DNA of 11,594 nt from UBA5177 sp002413265. GTDB taxonomy: Bacteria > Chloroflexota > UBA5177. The stretch covers positions 1 through 11,594 of the forward strand of contig DAIORV010000071.1 of assembly GCA_036752825.1 (NCBI GenBank), written 5' to 3'. Below are positions 5,720 to 11,594 of the stretch, piece by piece. Every line of letters starts with the position of its first letter. The first letter of the stretch is position 1. The notes beneath the pieces were generated by a model that was given only the letters and a program-made list of their open reading frames with translations, was not told where the DNA came from and ran no database searches. The position numbers and the translations under genes were made by a program.

Positions 5720-6060
5720 CGGTTGGCGAGAGGGACGACGATCTCCTCGCGTACATTGATGAGAGCATTGCTCTCATCGCTCAGTACAGCCGTGAAGGAG
5801 CGGAGGCTTTCTTGCACGACTCCATGGTCCAGGACGCGGTCCTGCGTCGGCTCGAAACCCTGGCGGACGCGGCCAGACAGCTGTCCGACGAACTGATGGC
5901 GCGGCATCCGGAGGTTCCGTGGCGCTCCATCTATGGCTTTCGCAACGTGGCTGCGCACGGCTACCTCGACCTGGACATGGGCCGCGTCTGGAGCACGGTG
6001 CAGGACTCGCTGCCTACTCTCCACTCCGTGGTCGTCGAAGAGATGCGGCGCGGCACCTGA
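5716..6060 (+). CDS. HepT-like HEPN toxin (DUF86), apparent CTG start
   Basis: A 114-residue HEPN-domain RNase toxin. RNVAAHGY (residues 76-83) is the RX4HXY active site (Arg76, His81, Tyr83); the Tyr is the residue AMP-modified by MntA in the characterised system. Blocks FLHDSMVQDAVLRRLETLADAA and HPEVPWRSI are typical of DUF86. The conserved N-terminal helix DDDLLAYIDESIALIAQYS requires a start well before the first in-frame TTG (5812) or ATG (5824), but between the in-frame stop at 5644-5646 and 5812 there is no ATG, GTG or TTG. CTG 5716 overlaps the antitoxin stop as CTGA, exactly where ATGA is expected, and gives a normal family length. Translation would depend on coupling to the antitoxin. 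Confidence 0.8.
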   Translation: MTVGERDDDLLAYIDESIALIAQYSREGAEAFLHDSMVQDAVLRRLETLADAARQLSDELMARHPEVPWRSIYGFRNVAAHGYLDLDMGRVWSTVQDSLPTLHSVVVEEMRRGT

Positions 6061-6075
6061 AACTTCGGCGCCCCC

Positions 6076-6096
6076 ACGGAGTAATAAACCCTCCGT
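6076..6096 (+). promoter_or_regulatory. Short inverted repeat between toxin and ABC operon
   Basis: ACGGAG at 6076-6081 and CTCCGT at 6091-6096 can form a 6-bp stem with a 9-nt A+T-rich loop. It sits just after the toxin gene and about where a -35 region of the next promoter would be. It lacks a T-run, so it may be a weak terminator or an operator. Confidence 0.35.
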
Positions 6097-6104
6097 CCTG
6101 TGCT

Positions 6105-6113
6105 TGATACGAT
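6105..6113 (+). promoter_or_regulatory. Extended -10 promoter TGATACGAT for the ABC/Stf0 operon
   Basis: TG-A-TACGAT followed 5 nt later by ATG 6119. It is almost the same as the element at 3033-3041, including the CGAC between -10 and ATG. It predicts a leaderless transcript starting at about 6119. Confidence 0.5.
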
Positions 6114-6118
6114 GCGAC

Positions 6119-6172
6119 ATGGTGACATGCGCGCGACCCGCTGGAAGCCCAGCTCACACCAGAGCGGTATGA
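6119..6172 (+). CDS. Possible leaderless 17-residue leader ORF (MVTCARPAGSPAHTRAV)
   Basis: ATG 6119 lies at the predicted transcription start; 17 codons later TGA (6170-6172) overlaps the ABC ATPase ATG (6169-6171) as ATGA. The ATPase has no good Shine-Dalgarno site, so coupling through this mini-ORF is a reasonable way to reach it. The peptide matches nothing known. The alternative is that the ATPase starts upstream at ATG 6127 or GTG 6100, in which case this ORF has no role. Confidence 0.35.
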   Translation: MVTCARPAGSPAHTRAV

Positions 6173-7155
6173 AGACCTCGTCTATCGAGGTGCACAACCT
6201 CGTCAAGCGCTATGGGGAGATCGAGGCGGTGCGCGGCATCGACCTGGAGGTGCAGCAAGGCGAGATCTTCGGCTTTCTGGGGCCAAATGGGGCAGGGAAG
6301 TCGACCACCATCAGCATCCTCGCGACCTTGCTCAAGCCAACCTCCGGAAGCGCCTCGGTCGCCGGGCTGAATGTTGAGGAAGATCCAGGAGGGGTGCGAG
6401 CCCGCATCGGCCTCGTCTTCCAGGACCCGTCGCTCGACGACCAGCTGACGGCACGAGAGAATCTCGAGTTTCACGCCTACCTCTACGGGCTCTCCTCCAG
6501 CATCCGTCGCGAGCGGATCGATGAAGCTCTGGCGATGGTGGAGCTCACCGATCGCGCCTCGTCGCCCGTGAAGACGTACTCGGGAGGCATGAAGCGGCGG
6601 CTGGAGATCGCGCGCGGCGTGCTCCATTACCCGCAGGTGCTCTTCCTCGACGAGCCCACGCTGGGGCTTGATCCGCAGACCAGGGCGCGCATCTGGGAGT
6701 ATCTGCACGGGCTGCGGCGCCGCGAGGCCATCACTATCTTCATGACGACGCACTACATGGACGAGGCCGAATTCTGCGACCGGATCGCCATCATCGACCA
6801 CGGCTCCATCGTCGCGCTGGGCACCCCCGATCAGCTCAAGGCCCAGGTGGGCGGAGACATCGTCACGGTGACGACCGACAATAACGCAGTTGCAGCGGAG
6901 GAGATCCGGCAGATGTTTGAGCTCGAGCCCCACGTAGCCGACGGCGCCTTACGAATGGAGGTGGAGGATGGCGCCAGCTTCCTTCCCCTGCTGCTTCGTA
7001 AGCTTTCTATTCCGGTCAGCACGGTGAGTCTAAGCCGGCCCAGCCTGGATACCGTCTTTATCAAGCTCACCGGCCGGACCATTCGCGAAGAGGAGGCGGG
7101 CAACCTCGATCACCTGCGAAGCATGGCCAGCCGCTGGGGAGGCAGACGCCGATGA
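6169..7155 (+). CDS. ABC-2 type exporter ATPase, DrrA-like
   Basis: A 328-residue ATP-binding subunit. Walker A is GPNGAGKST (38-46), the Q-loop Gln is 85, the signature YSGGMKRR is 137-144, Walker B is LFLDEP (158-163), followed by GLDP and the H-loop His195. The C-terminal 90 residues, including SLSRPSLDTVFIKLTG, are the extension typical of the daunorubicin-resistance (DrrA) branch. It powers the membrane partner encoded next, with which it overlaps by 4 nt (ATGA at 7152-7155). ATG 6169 is preferred because the ABC fold starts six residues later and the ATG overlaps the stop of an upstream mini-ORF; in-frame ATG 6127 and GTG 6100 are alternatives adding 14 to 23 residues with no domain content. 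Substrate cannot be named from this subunit. Confidence 0.9.
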   Translation: MKTSSIEVHNLVKRYGEIEAVRGIDLEVQQGEIFGFLGPNGAGKSTTISILATLLKPTSGSASVAGLNVEEDPGGVRARIGLVFQDPSLDDQLTARENLEFHAYLYGLSSSIRRERIDEALAMVELTDRASSPVKTYSGGMKRRLEIARGVLHYPQVLFLDEPTLGLDPQTRARIWEYLHGLRRREAITIFMTTHYMDEAEFCDRIAIIDHGSIVALGTPDQLKAQVGGDIVTVTTDNNAVAAEEIRQMFELEPHVADGALRMEVEDGASFLPLLLRKLSIPVSTVSLSRPSLDTVFIKLTGRTIREEEAGNLDHLRSMASRWGGRRR

Positions 7156-8030
7156 GCGAAACAGCGCTGCCGCAGGTAAGCGCGGGACGTGGCGCCGTGA
7201 ACGTGCGCGGCGCCAGCCTACGTGCCGTCTACATCATCTGGTATCGGGATGTCCTGCGCTACTGGCGGGACCGCTGGCGCGTCGGCGCCTCTCTGGCCCA
7301 GCCGCTCCTCTATCTGGTCATCTTCGGCACAGGACTCAGCTCGAGCCTGCGTGGCGCCGGAACCTTCGGCAACGGTGGCTCGTCGCTGAGCTATCAGCAG
7401 TTCATGTTCCCTGGGATCATGAGCATGGCCGTGCTCTTCACCGCCATCTTCGGAGCTATGTCAATAGTCTGGGATCGTGAGTTCGGCTTCCTTAAAGAAG
7501 TGCTGGTGGCGCCCATCAACCGCTCCGCCGTGGCGATAGGGAAGACTTTGGGCAGCACCACGCAGGCCATGATCCAGGGCCTGATCATCCTGGTGCTCGC
7601 TCCCTTCGTCGGCGTGAAGCTCACACCGCTGCTGGTTCTCGAAGTGATCCCTCTAACCTTCGCCCTGGCCTTCAGCCTGAGTGCGCTGGGAGTCGCCGTG
7701 GGGTCCGGCATCCGCAGCATCCAGGGCTTCCAGATGGTGATGAATTTCTTGATGATGCCGATGTTCTTCCTCTCCGGAGCACTCTTCCCCTTGAGCCGCC
7801 TTCCCGGCTGGATGACCGTCTTGACGCGTCTTGATCCCGCCGCCTACGGCGTTGATCCCTTGCGCCGGGTGGTGCTCAGTGGATCTGGCGTCCCCGATTT
7901 CATCGTCAACGGACTCGCCATCACGCTCTTCGGCATCAGGCTCAACATTGCCGTGGAGGAATTGATCCTCCTGGGCTTCGGCTTCATCCTGCTCGCCGCC
8001 GCCATCCGCAATTTCCAGGTGCGTGACTGA
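7152..8030 (+). CDS. ABC-2 type exporter permease, DrrB-like
   Basis: A 292-residue inner-membrane protein with about six helices (roughly 47-62, 88-105, 133-153, 158-183, 195-213 and 268-286). The segment WDREFGFLKEVLVAPINR (107-124) after helix 2 is the conserved coupling region of ABC-2 permeases, and LSGALFPLSRLP followed by LDPAAYGVDPLR is typical of the DrrB branch. It forms the pore with the DrrA-like ATPase. Start ATGA overlaps the ATPase stop; its own TGA (8028-8030) overlaps the CTG start of the sulfotransferase, so all three are probably translated from one mRNA. Relatives export drugs, glycolipids or polyketides; here the sulfotransferase points to a sulfated product, which is inference. 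Confidence 0.9.
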   Translation: MSETALPQVSAGRGAVNVRGASLRAVYIIWYRDVLRYWRDRWRVGASLAQPLLYLVIFGTGLSSSLRGAGTFGNGGSSLSYQQFMFPGIMSMAVLFTAIFGAMSIVWDREFGFLKEVLVAPINRSAVAIGKTLGSTTQAMIQGLIILVLAPFVGVKLTPLLVLEVIPLTFALAFSLSALGVAVGSGIRSIQGFQMVMNFLMMPMFFLSGALFPLSRLPGWMTVLTRLDPAAYGVDPLRRVVLSGSGVPDFIVNGLAITLFGIRLNIAVEELILLGFGFILLAAAIRNFQVRD

Positions 8031-8725
8031 AGAACTACATCATCTGCGCTACCCCGAGGAGTGGAAGCAATCTGCTGTGCGAGCTTCTGGCTTCTCTCGG
8101 GTTCGCGGGCAGGCCATTCGAACATCTCTGGGACCAACCAGGTACCGAGCCCGAATCCCTAAGCCAACGCTGGCCGCGAGTTCTCGAGGCAGGTAGTGGA
8201 GATAATGGCGTCTTCGCTCTAAAGCTGATGTGGTATCAGACCGAGCGGCTCGAACGAGAGCTCCCGGAGGTCCTCGGCCTGCCGGGTCAGTCCCTGTCCC
8301 AAATCTTCGCCTCGACCCTGCACCATCCGAGATACGTCTACCTCACGCGTGCCGATCGCCTTCGCCAGGCCATCTCACTGGTCCGTGCCGGTCAAACTGG
8401 GCGGTGGCGCAGCATGGACTCCTCCTCCAAACCCGCCGCCTACGATGCCGAAGCCATTTCGGGTGCGATCCGCTTTCTCGAGGAAGACTCAAGGAACTGG
8501 GAACAATTCTTCGAACGAAATATGCTCCATCCCTGTCACGTGAGCTATGAGGACCTAACCTCAAATCGGCCCGCCGCCATCGAAGCCCTCCTAAAACGCC
8601 TCGGACACGATCTTCCCCTCCCCGTTTCCGCCCCCCAACCGAAACACGAACGACAGTCCGATGGCCAGACCGAAGAATGGGTACAACGTTACCTCCTCGA
8701 GCACGCGGAACAGGCGGAGAGGTAA
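8027..8725 (+). CDS. Stf0-type sulfotransferase, apparent CTG start
   Basis: A 232-residue PAPS-dependent sulfotransferase. The first residues KNYIICATPRSGSNLLCELL hold the 5'-phosphosulfate loop (PRSGS, 10-14). GRPFE (29-33) matches the GRPxE motif whose Glu is the proposed base in trehalose 2-sulfotransferase Stf0. PRYVYLTRADRLRQAISLVR (101-120) is the 3'-phosphate-binding region, then QTGRW, NWEQFF, VSYEDL and LLKRLG as in the family. The domain begins at the first codons after an in-frame TGA at 8024-8026; the only start that keeps the PAPS loop is CTG 8027, overlapping the permease stop as CTGA, with AGGTG (8017-8021) 5 nt upstream. The first in-frame ATG (8228) would delete the cofactor site. 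Family members sulfate trehalose or glycolipids; the acceptor here is unknown. Confidence 0.85.
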   Translation: MKNYIICATPRSGSNLLCELLASLGFAGRPFEHLWDQPGTEPESLSQRWPRVLEAGSGDNGVFALKLMWYQTERLERELPEVLGLPGQSLSQIFASTLHHPRYVYLTRADRLRQAISLVRAGQTGRWRSMDSSSKPAAYDAEAISGAIRFLEEDSRNWEQFFERNMLHPCHVSYEDLTSNRPAAIEALLKRLGHDLPLPVSAPQPKHERQSDGQTEEWVQRYLLEHAEQAER

Positions 8726-8747
8726 CAACGTCATCCAGCTGCGCTGA

Positions 8748-9218
8748 TTAGGCACGGCTCGATAAGTCGTCGAAGATGCGCTGAAGGCTGTGATCCAGAG
8801 TCAGAAAACTTGCCCCATGGGTTACCGCGGTCGCTAGTGCAAGGGCGTCCGGGAGTCGGAGTGAGGCGTGCTTTGCTCGCAGGTTCGCCGCTTGCCGAGC
8901 AATGTCCGCGGTCAGCGGCACGACCCGCAGGCCGCTCTCCGCAATGAAAGCATCGACAGTACCGTCCACCCCTCTGCGCAAAGGCCAGACGAGAATCTCG
9001 GCGTAGACGCTTACAGGAATGAGCACAACGTCTCCCGCGCTCAGCCAGGCCTTGAGCACCTCAATCGCTCGTCGGTGCTGGGCGTCTGAGGCATCCAGGA
9101 AGCCGATAATGATTGGGGCCTTCTCGTGGAACCGGAGATAGACTTGTCTGACTGCGGTTGAGTTCCGTGCCGTGACATTCCGAGCAGGCAGGACACACCT
9201 GAGAAGGAGGACAATCAT
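8748..9218 (-). pseudogene. VapC-like PIN-domain gene with abnormal N-terminus
   Basis: Residues from about 34 on are a PIN RNase domain: PIIIGFLDASDAQHRRA, VSVYAEI (Glu74), RLPDALALATA (Asp124) and FLTLD (Asp142). In relatives the first strand carries the first catalytic Asp just before this point, as in DAPVLIGFLD; here the codon is Lys33 (AAG), two base changes from Asp. The 33 residues before it resemble nothing in the family, and the only nearby conventional start, ATG 9218, lies back to back with the VOC start codon. No VapB-type antitoxin gene precedes it. It looks like a toxin gene that lost its 5' end and partner when the VOC genes came to lie next to it. It converges on the sulfotransferase gene with 22 nt between them. 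Activity is unlikely. Confidence 0.6.
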
Positions 9219-9588
9219 GTTCGCAGACACCAAGGCGTTTAGCGGCTTCGCGGTGGACGATCTGGAGAAAGCCAAAGAATTCTATGGCGGCACCCTCGGC
9301 CTGAAGGTGTCAGCAGAACACGGCCTGCTACATCTGCACATCGCCGGTGGCACGGACATCCTCGCCTATCCCAAGCCCGACCACACGCCCGCGTCCTTCA
9401 CGATCCTCAACTTCCAGGTCGACGACATCGACAAGGCCGTCGACCAGCTGCGCGAACGCGGAGTGCGTTTCGAAAGCTACCCGGAAATGGAAACCGACGA
9501 CAAAGGCATCTTCCGCGGCGGCGGCCCCTACATCGCCTGGTTCACCGACCCCGCCGGCAACATCCTCTCCGTGCTCCAGGAAAGATAA
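9217..9588 (+). CDS. VOC/glyoxalase-superfamily protein
   Basis: A 123-residue small protein with the paired beta-alpha-beta-beta-beta pattern of the vicinal-oxygen-chelate fold: FAVDDLEKAKEFYGGTLGLK (11-30) in the first half, FQVDDIDKAVDQLRERGVRF (66-85) and FTDPAGNILSVLQ (109-121) in the second. Usual metal ligands are not obvious (Asn65 and Ser118 stand where His and Glu often occur), so it may bind a ligand rather than catalyse. ATG 9217 has AGGAGG at 9205-9210, 6 nt upstream, which decides against upstream starts. The ABM gene follows after 13 nt, so they form an operon. Confidence 0.85.
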   Translation: MFADTKAFSGFAVDDLEKAKEFYGGTLGLKVSAEHGLLHLHIAGGTDILAYPKPDHTPASFTILNFQVDDIDKAVDQLRERGVRFESYPEMETDDKGIFRGGGPYIAWFTDPAGNILSVLQER

Positions 9589-9601
9589 GAGAAGTAGAAT
9601 C

Positions 9602-9898
9602 ATGATCGCGCGGATCTGGCGGGGCGCCGTGCGCCCTGAAGACACCGACGATTACGTCGCGTATATCGAGGCCACCGGGATCGAGACGTACCGGTCGACG
9701 CGCGGCAACGTAGGAGCCTGGATTCTCCATCGGCCCGTCGATGACCTGACCGAGATCATCACCTTCTCGCTGTGGGACAGCCTCGAAGCGGTGCGCGGCT
9801 TCGCCGGCGAGGACGAATCTCGCGCCGTCTTTTATCCCGAGGACGATCGTTTTCTGGTGGAGCGCAACCTGACCGTCGACCACTATGAGGTCGGCTGA
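9602..9898 (+). CDS. Antibiotic-biosynthesis-monooxygenase (ABM)-like protein
   Basis: A 98-residue dimeric alpha/beta-barrel protein. MIARIWRGAVRPEDTDDYV at the start, the central strand GAWILHRP, TEIITFSLWDSLEAVRGFAG and the final VDHYEV match small ABM-domain proteins of unknown function; true monooxygenases of this fold act on quinones or polyketides, or on haem. It lacks part of the middle helix found in longer relatives. It lies 13 nt after the VOC gene with only a weak purine-rich site (AGAGAAG), so coupled expression is likely. Role unknown, possibly handling a reactive small molecule together with VOC. Confidence 0.75.
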   Translation: MIARIWRGAVRPEDTDDYVAYIEATGIETYRSTRGNVGAWILHRPVDDLTEIITFSLWDSLEAVRGFAGEDESRAVFYPEDDRFLVERNLTVDHYEVG

Positions 9899-10027
9899 CG
9901 GCTGTGACGTTGCTTCTCCCCATCCCGTCACTAGTGGACACGCCTCAGTGCGATCTGGAGGTGACGGGCGGCGGACGGTGGATAGAGTGTGCTAGATCAC
10001 ACCTGGGCACCGCACGAGGAGGTGCGC
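9899..10027 (+). promoter_or_regulatory. Upstream region of the cupin-like gene with a 16-bp dyad
   Basis: GTGTG-CTAGAT-CACAC at 9987-10002 is a perfect 5-bp inverted repeat around a 6-bp centre, placed 25 nt before the cupin start. A -10-like TAGAGT at 9983-9988 with GTGACG at 9961-9966 (16-nt spacing) touches the dyad, so a repressor there would block transcription. GAGGAGG ends about 5 nt before ATG 10028. Confidence 0.4.
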
Positions 10028-10384
10028 ATGAGCGACGCTTCCAATGACGCCGCTTGGCCAGACGAGCTCGATGCTCTGGTCGCCGCTTCGGACCATCACA
10101 CGCTGTTGCATGAGAACGACCGGGTTCGGGTGCTGGACGCGTACATCAGTGCCGGCGATCAAACACCGATACACATTCATCGGTGGCCCGCCGTGCTCTA
10201 CATCCTGAGTTGGAGCCCGTTCGTCCGCTACGACGAATCCGGTACGGTGCTGGTCGACTCGCGCTCGGTCCCGGCCCTCCAGACGCCCACGCCTGCACTG
10301 TGGTCCCCTCCCATCGGACCGCATTCCCTGCTGAATGTGGGCGTGGCCGATTTGCGTGTTATCACCGTCGAATTGAAGCGATAA
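10028..10384 (+). CDS. Small cupin-like protein
   Basis: A 118-residue protein with a single beta-barrel pattern. VRVLDAYISAGDQTPIHIHR (33-52) followed by WPAVLYIL holds His49 and His51 of a cupin metal site, and PIGPHSLLNVGVADLRVITV supplies the late His and strand. Proteins of this shape are usually labelled cytoplasmic cupins; activities vary and none can be assigned. ATG 10028 is selected over the longer TTG 9989-type reading because GAGGAGG lies directly upstream and the extension overlaps a palindrome. It follows the ABM gene by 129 nt and probably has its own promoter. Confidence 0.75.
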   Translation: MSDASNDAAWPDELDALVAASDHHTLLHENDRVRVLDAYISAGDQTPIHIHRWPAVLYILSWSPFVRYDESGTVLVDSRSVPALQTPTPALWSPPIGPHSLLNVGVADLRVITVELKR

Positions 10385-10398
10385 CTGGGCGGCACCAT

Positions 10399-10408
10399 NN
10401 NNNNNNNN
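10399..10408. other. Assembly gap (10 Ns)
   Basis: Ten undetermined bases join two contigs. The true gap length is unknown and genes may be missing, so the two sides should not be assumed adjacent. Confidence 0.98.
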
Positions 10409-10426
10409 TAGAGGTAGAGGCGCCCT

Positions 10427-10801
10427 CTACATCAAGCTGCCAAGCTCCTGCGTGAGGTCTGGCGTCGTGATCGGTTCATCTTCCACGATCCTGTCATCGG
10501 CGAGTCGATAGTAGGTCAAGCCCCGAAGCGAGATGTGCTTCCCAGCCGTGTTGGTCGCCTCCAAGGTGAAGCGAGCCACGACCGCGTCTCCTTCAGCTAT
10601 CAGGTCCTCGATGACGAACCGGCGCTCTGGAACCGCGCCCACCAAGCCGGTGAGCATCCCCTTGAAGGCTGCGAAGTCGGTGCCCATCGTACGGTTCTGG
10701 TAGTTCGGCGCAAGCAATTCGTCGAGCAGTCCGACATTGCCACCGGCCAATACCTCCGTCATGAACCGGCGGACGACGGCTTTGTTCTGATCTGATGACA
10801 T
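10427..10801 (-). CDS. SnoaL-like / ester-cyclase-family protein
   Basis: A 124-residue protein of the NTF2-like fold. KAVVRRFMTEVLAGGNVGLL (8-27) followed by DELLAPNYQNR, VIEDLIAEGDAVVARFTLEA and YYRLADDRIVEDE are the standard signature of the SnoaL polyketide-cyclase-like group, which covers cyclases, isomerases and many proteins of unknown role. Minus-strand ATG 10801 is preferred over ATG 10819 because AAGGAG lies about 8 nt before it. The ORF ends 18 nt from the assembly gap. It follows the second ABM gene on the same strand after 118 nt and shares the leader GAAAGGAGAATC with it. Confidence 0.8.
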   Translation of the reverse strand: MSSDQNKAVVRRFMTEVLAGGNVGLLDELLAPNYQNRTMGTDFAAFKGMLTGLVGAVPERRFVIEDLIAEGDAVVARFTLEATNTAGKHISLRGLTYYRLADDRIVEDEPITTPDLTQELGSLM

Positions 10802-10919
10802 GCCCGATTCTCCTTTCATTACAAGCAGTTACTTGCTTCATTCGCGCAGGCGGGCGTGTTCCCCTACCATGTCACGTGCCCGTCTCCGTTCGCTGCGGAG
10901 GCGACGATTGCGATCGTTC

Positions 10920-11231
10920 CTAGGGCGTCATCTCAACTTCGACGGTCAGGTCGACGAACTCAGGAGGACCTTCGAATATGTCCGCCATCGTCGCCTGCGC
11001 CTCTTTCAATCCCTCCAGGCGCCTCGTATCCTGCTCGCGTGCCCGCGCCTTCTCCTCGCTCTCGAACACGACGATCATATAGACCGCGCGCGGGTCCTTC
11101 TGATCCCGCATGGCAGTGCTTCTCACCAGGCCGGATCCCGGCTGTTCGGTGGCCTGCAGCTGCTGGTACAGGCGCTCCAAATCTTCCTCTTTGCCCGGCT
11201 TCAGTCGCGTCTTGATTAGCTGTGCCCACAT
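10920..11231 (-). CDS. Second ABM-like (dimeric alpha/beta-barrel) protein
   Basis: A 103-residue protein: strand WAQLIKTRLKPGKEEDLERL (2-21), then GSGLVRSTAMRDQKDPRAVY, MIVVFESEEKARARE and a C-terminal strand FVDLTVEVEM, the alternation expected for small ABM proteins. Function unknown. ATG 11231 has AAAGGAG 9 nt upstream and a plausible promoter at 11284-11312. It lies 147 nt downstream of the MarR gene on the same strand; MarR proteins often control small ABM genes next to them, so MarR control is a fair guess. It is distinct from the ABM protein at 9602. Confidence 0.75.
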   Translation of the reverse strand: MWAQLIKTRLKPGKEEDLERLYQQLQATEQPGSGLVRSTAMRDQKDPRAVYMIVVFESEEKARAREQDTRRLEGLKEAQATMADIFEGPPEFVDLTVEVEMTP

Positions 11232-11283
11232 GGCAGGATTCTCCTTTCGCTCGTCCGATGAATTTCCTGAAGTAATCGCTCGC

Positions 11284-11312
11284 AGTATAGTCGCGGGCTT
11301 GCAGCGCGTCTA
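11284..11312 (-). promoter_or_regulatory. Promoter for the second ABM gene
   Basis: On the minus strand TAGACG (11312-11307), exactly 17 nt, then TATACT (11289-11284): the best conventional sigma70-type promoter in the window. It predicts a start near 11277 and a leader of about 45 nt containing GAAAGGAG. Confidence 0.55.
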
Positions 11313-11378
11313 TTCAATCTACAGCCAGCGGTTCGCCCCAGGCTCATGCATCTCAGCCTTCTCATGAACGTGAGCTCG

Positions 11379-11594
11379 CTACCGACTATCTGACAAAACT
11401 CTCTGCCAGAGTGCGCCAAGCTCGACAAGCTCGTCCGATGTCAGATGATCGGTGAAGTGCGCGCGGATAACCGCGTTGTGGGTCGCTCGCGCCTCCTCGA
11501 GACGCTCGCCTCCAAGGTTTGTCAGGATCGCCTGGATGCTCCGCGCGTCGCCCTCATAGCTCCGACGTTCCACCAGGCCCTCTCGCCCGAGGCG
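11379..11594 (-). CDS. MarR-family transcriptional regulator, 5'-partial
   Basis: The last 71 residues of a winged-helix regulator; the start lies beyond the window. RLGREGLVERRSYEGDARSI is the end of the recognition helix and the wing (relatives read RLxREGLVER, wing, DxR). AILTNLGGERLEEARATH and the final helix ending ALWQRVLSDSR form the dimerisation arm. MarR dimers bind palindromes and let go when a phenolic or similar ligand binds. It probably controls the ABM and SnoaL-like genes downstream on the same strand; no obvious palindrome was found in the 147-nt spacer. Confidence 0.85.
   Translation of the reverse strand, partial: RLGREGLVERRSYEGDARSIQAILTNLGGERLEEARATHNAVIRAHFTDHLTSDELVELGALWQRVLSDSR

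Noticed and set aside
6154..6933. Minus-strand 259-residue ORF
   Set aside because: Antisense of the ABC ATPase, whose Walker and signature motifs are complete.
8228..8725. Sulfotransferase starting at ATG 8228
   Set aside because: Would omit the PAPS-binding loop and GRPxE motif encoded in the same frame from 8027.

Overview
The window is G+C-rich, gene-dense bacterial DNA with short intergenic gaps and many stop/start overlaps. The best guess at the source is a Chloroflexota-like bacterium. The clues are the TPTNTPT-type Thr/Pro linker of the first gene, the archaeal/Chloroflexota style of the PHP phosphoesterase, and several promoters whose -10 box lies 5-6 nt before a start codon, as in leaderless transcripts. 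Nothing here proves the phylum: there is no rRNA or other marker gene. A run of ten Ns at 10399-10408 shows this is a scaffolded draft (probably metagenomic) assembly, so linkage across it is inferred.

Layout. (1) 1-869, minus: a secreted concanavalin A-like protein with a Thr/Pro-rich C-terminal linker, cut by the window edge. A 195-nt divergent spacer with a 10-bp inverted repeat follows. (2) 1065-2787, plus: an alpha/beta hydrolase and a four-helix membrane protein that overlap by 4 nt; the membrane protein is interrupted by a -1 frameshift. (3) 3048-4158: a CHAD (polyphosphate-binding) domain encoded as two overlapping ORFs split between its two helical bundles. (4) 4281-4961: a PHP-family phosphoesterase. 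(5) 5300-6060: a HEPN/MNT toxin-antitoxin pair in which the MNT antitoxin carries an N-terminal ribbon-helix-helix domain and the HEPN toxin has no ATG/GTG/TTG start. (6) 6169-8725: a DrrA/DrrB-type ABC exporter whose third gene, a Stf0-type sulfotransferase, starts at a CTG overlapping the permease stop; together they look like a unit for sulfating and exporting a small molecule or glycolipid. (7) 8748-9218, minus: a damaged PIN-domain gene. (8) 9217-10384, plus: VOC, antibiotic-biosynthesis-monooxygenase (ABM) and cupin-like small proteins. (9) After the gap, on minus: a MarR regulator (partial), a second ABM protein and a SnoaL-like protein.

The most unusual points are two genes (HepT-like toxin and Stf0 sulfotransferase) that both appear to start at CTG inside a CTGA overlap where ATGA would be expected; two nearly identical TGATACGAT promoters, each firing into a tiny leaderless ORF whose stop overlaps the start of the real gene; and the RHH-MNT fusion antitoxin, whose third catalytic Asp position holds Asn.
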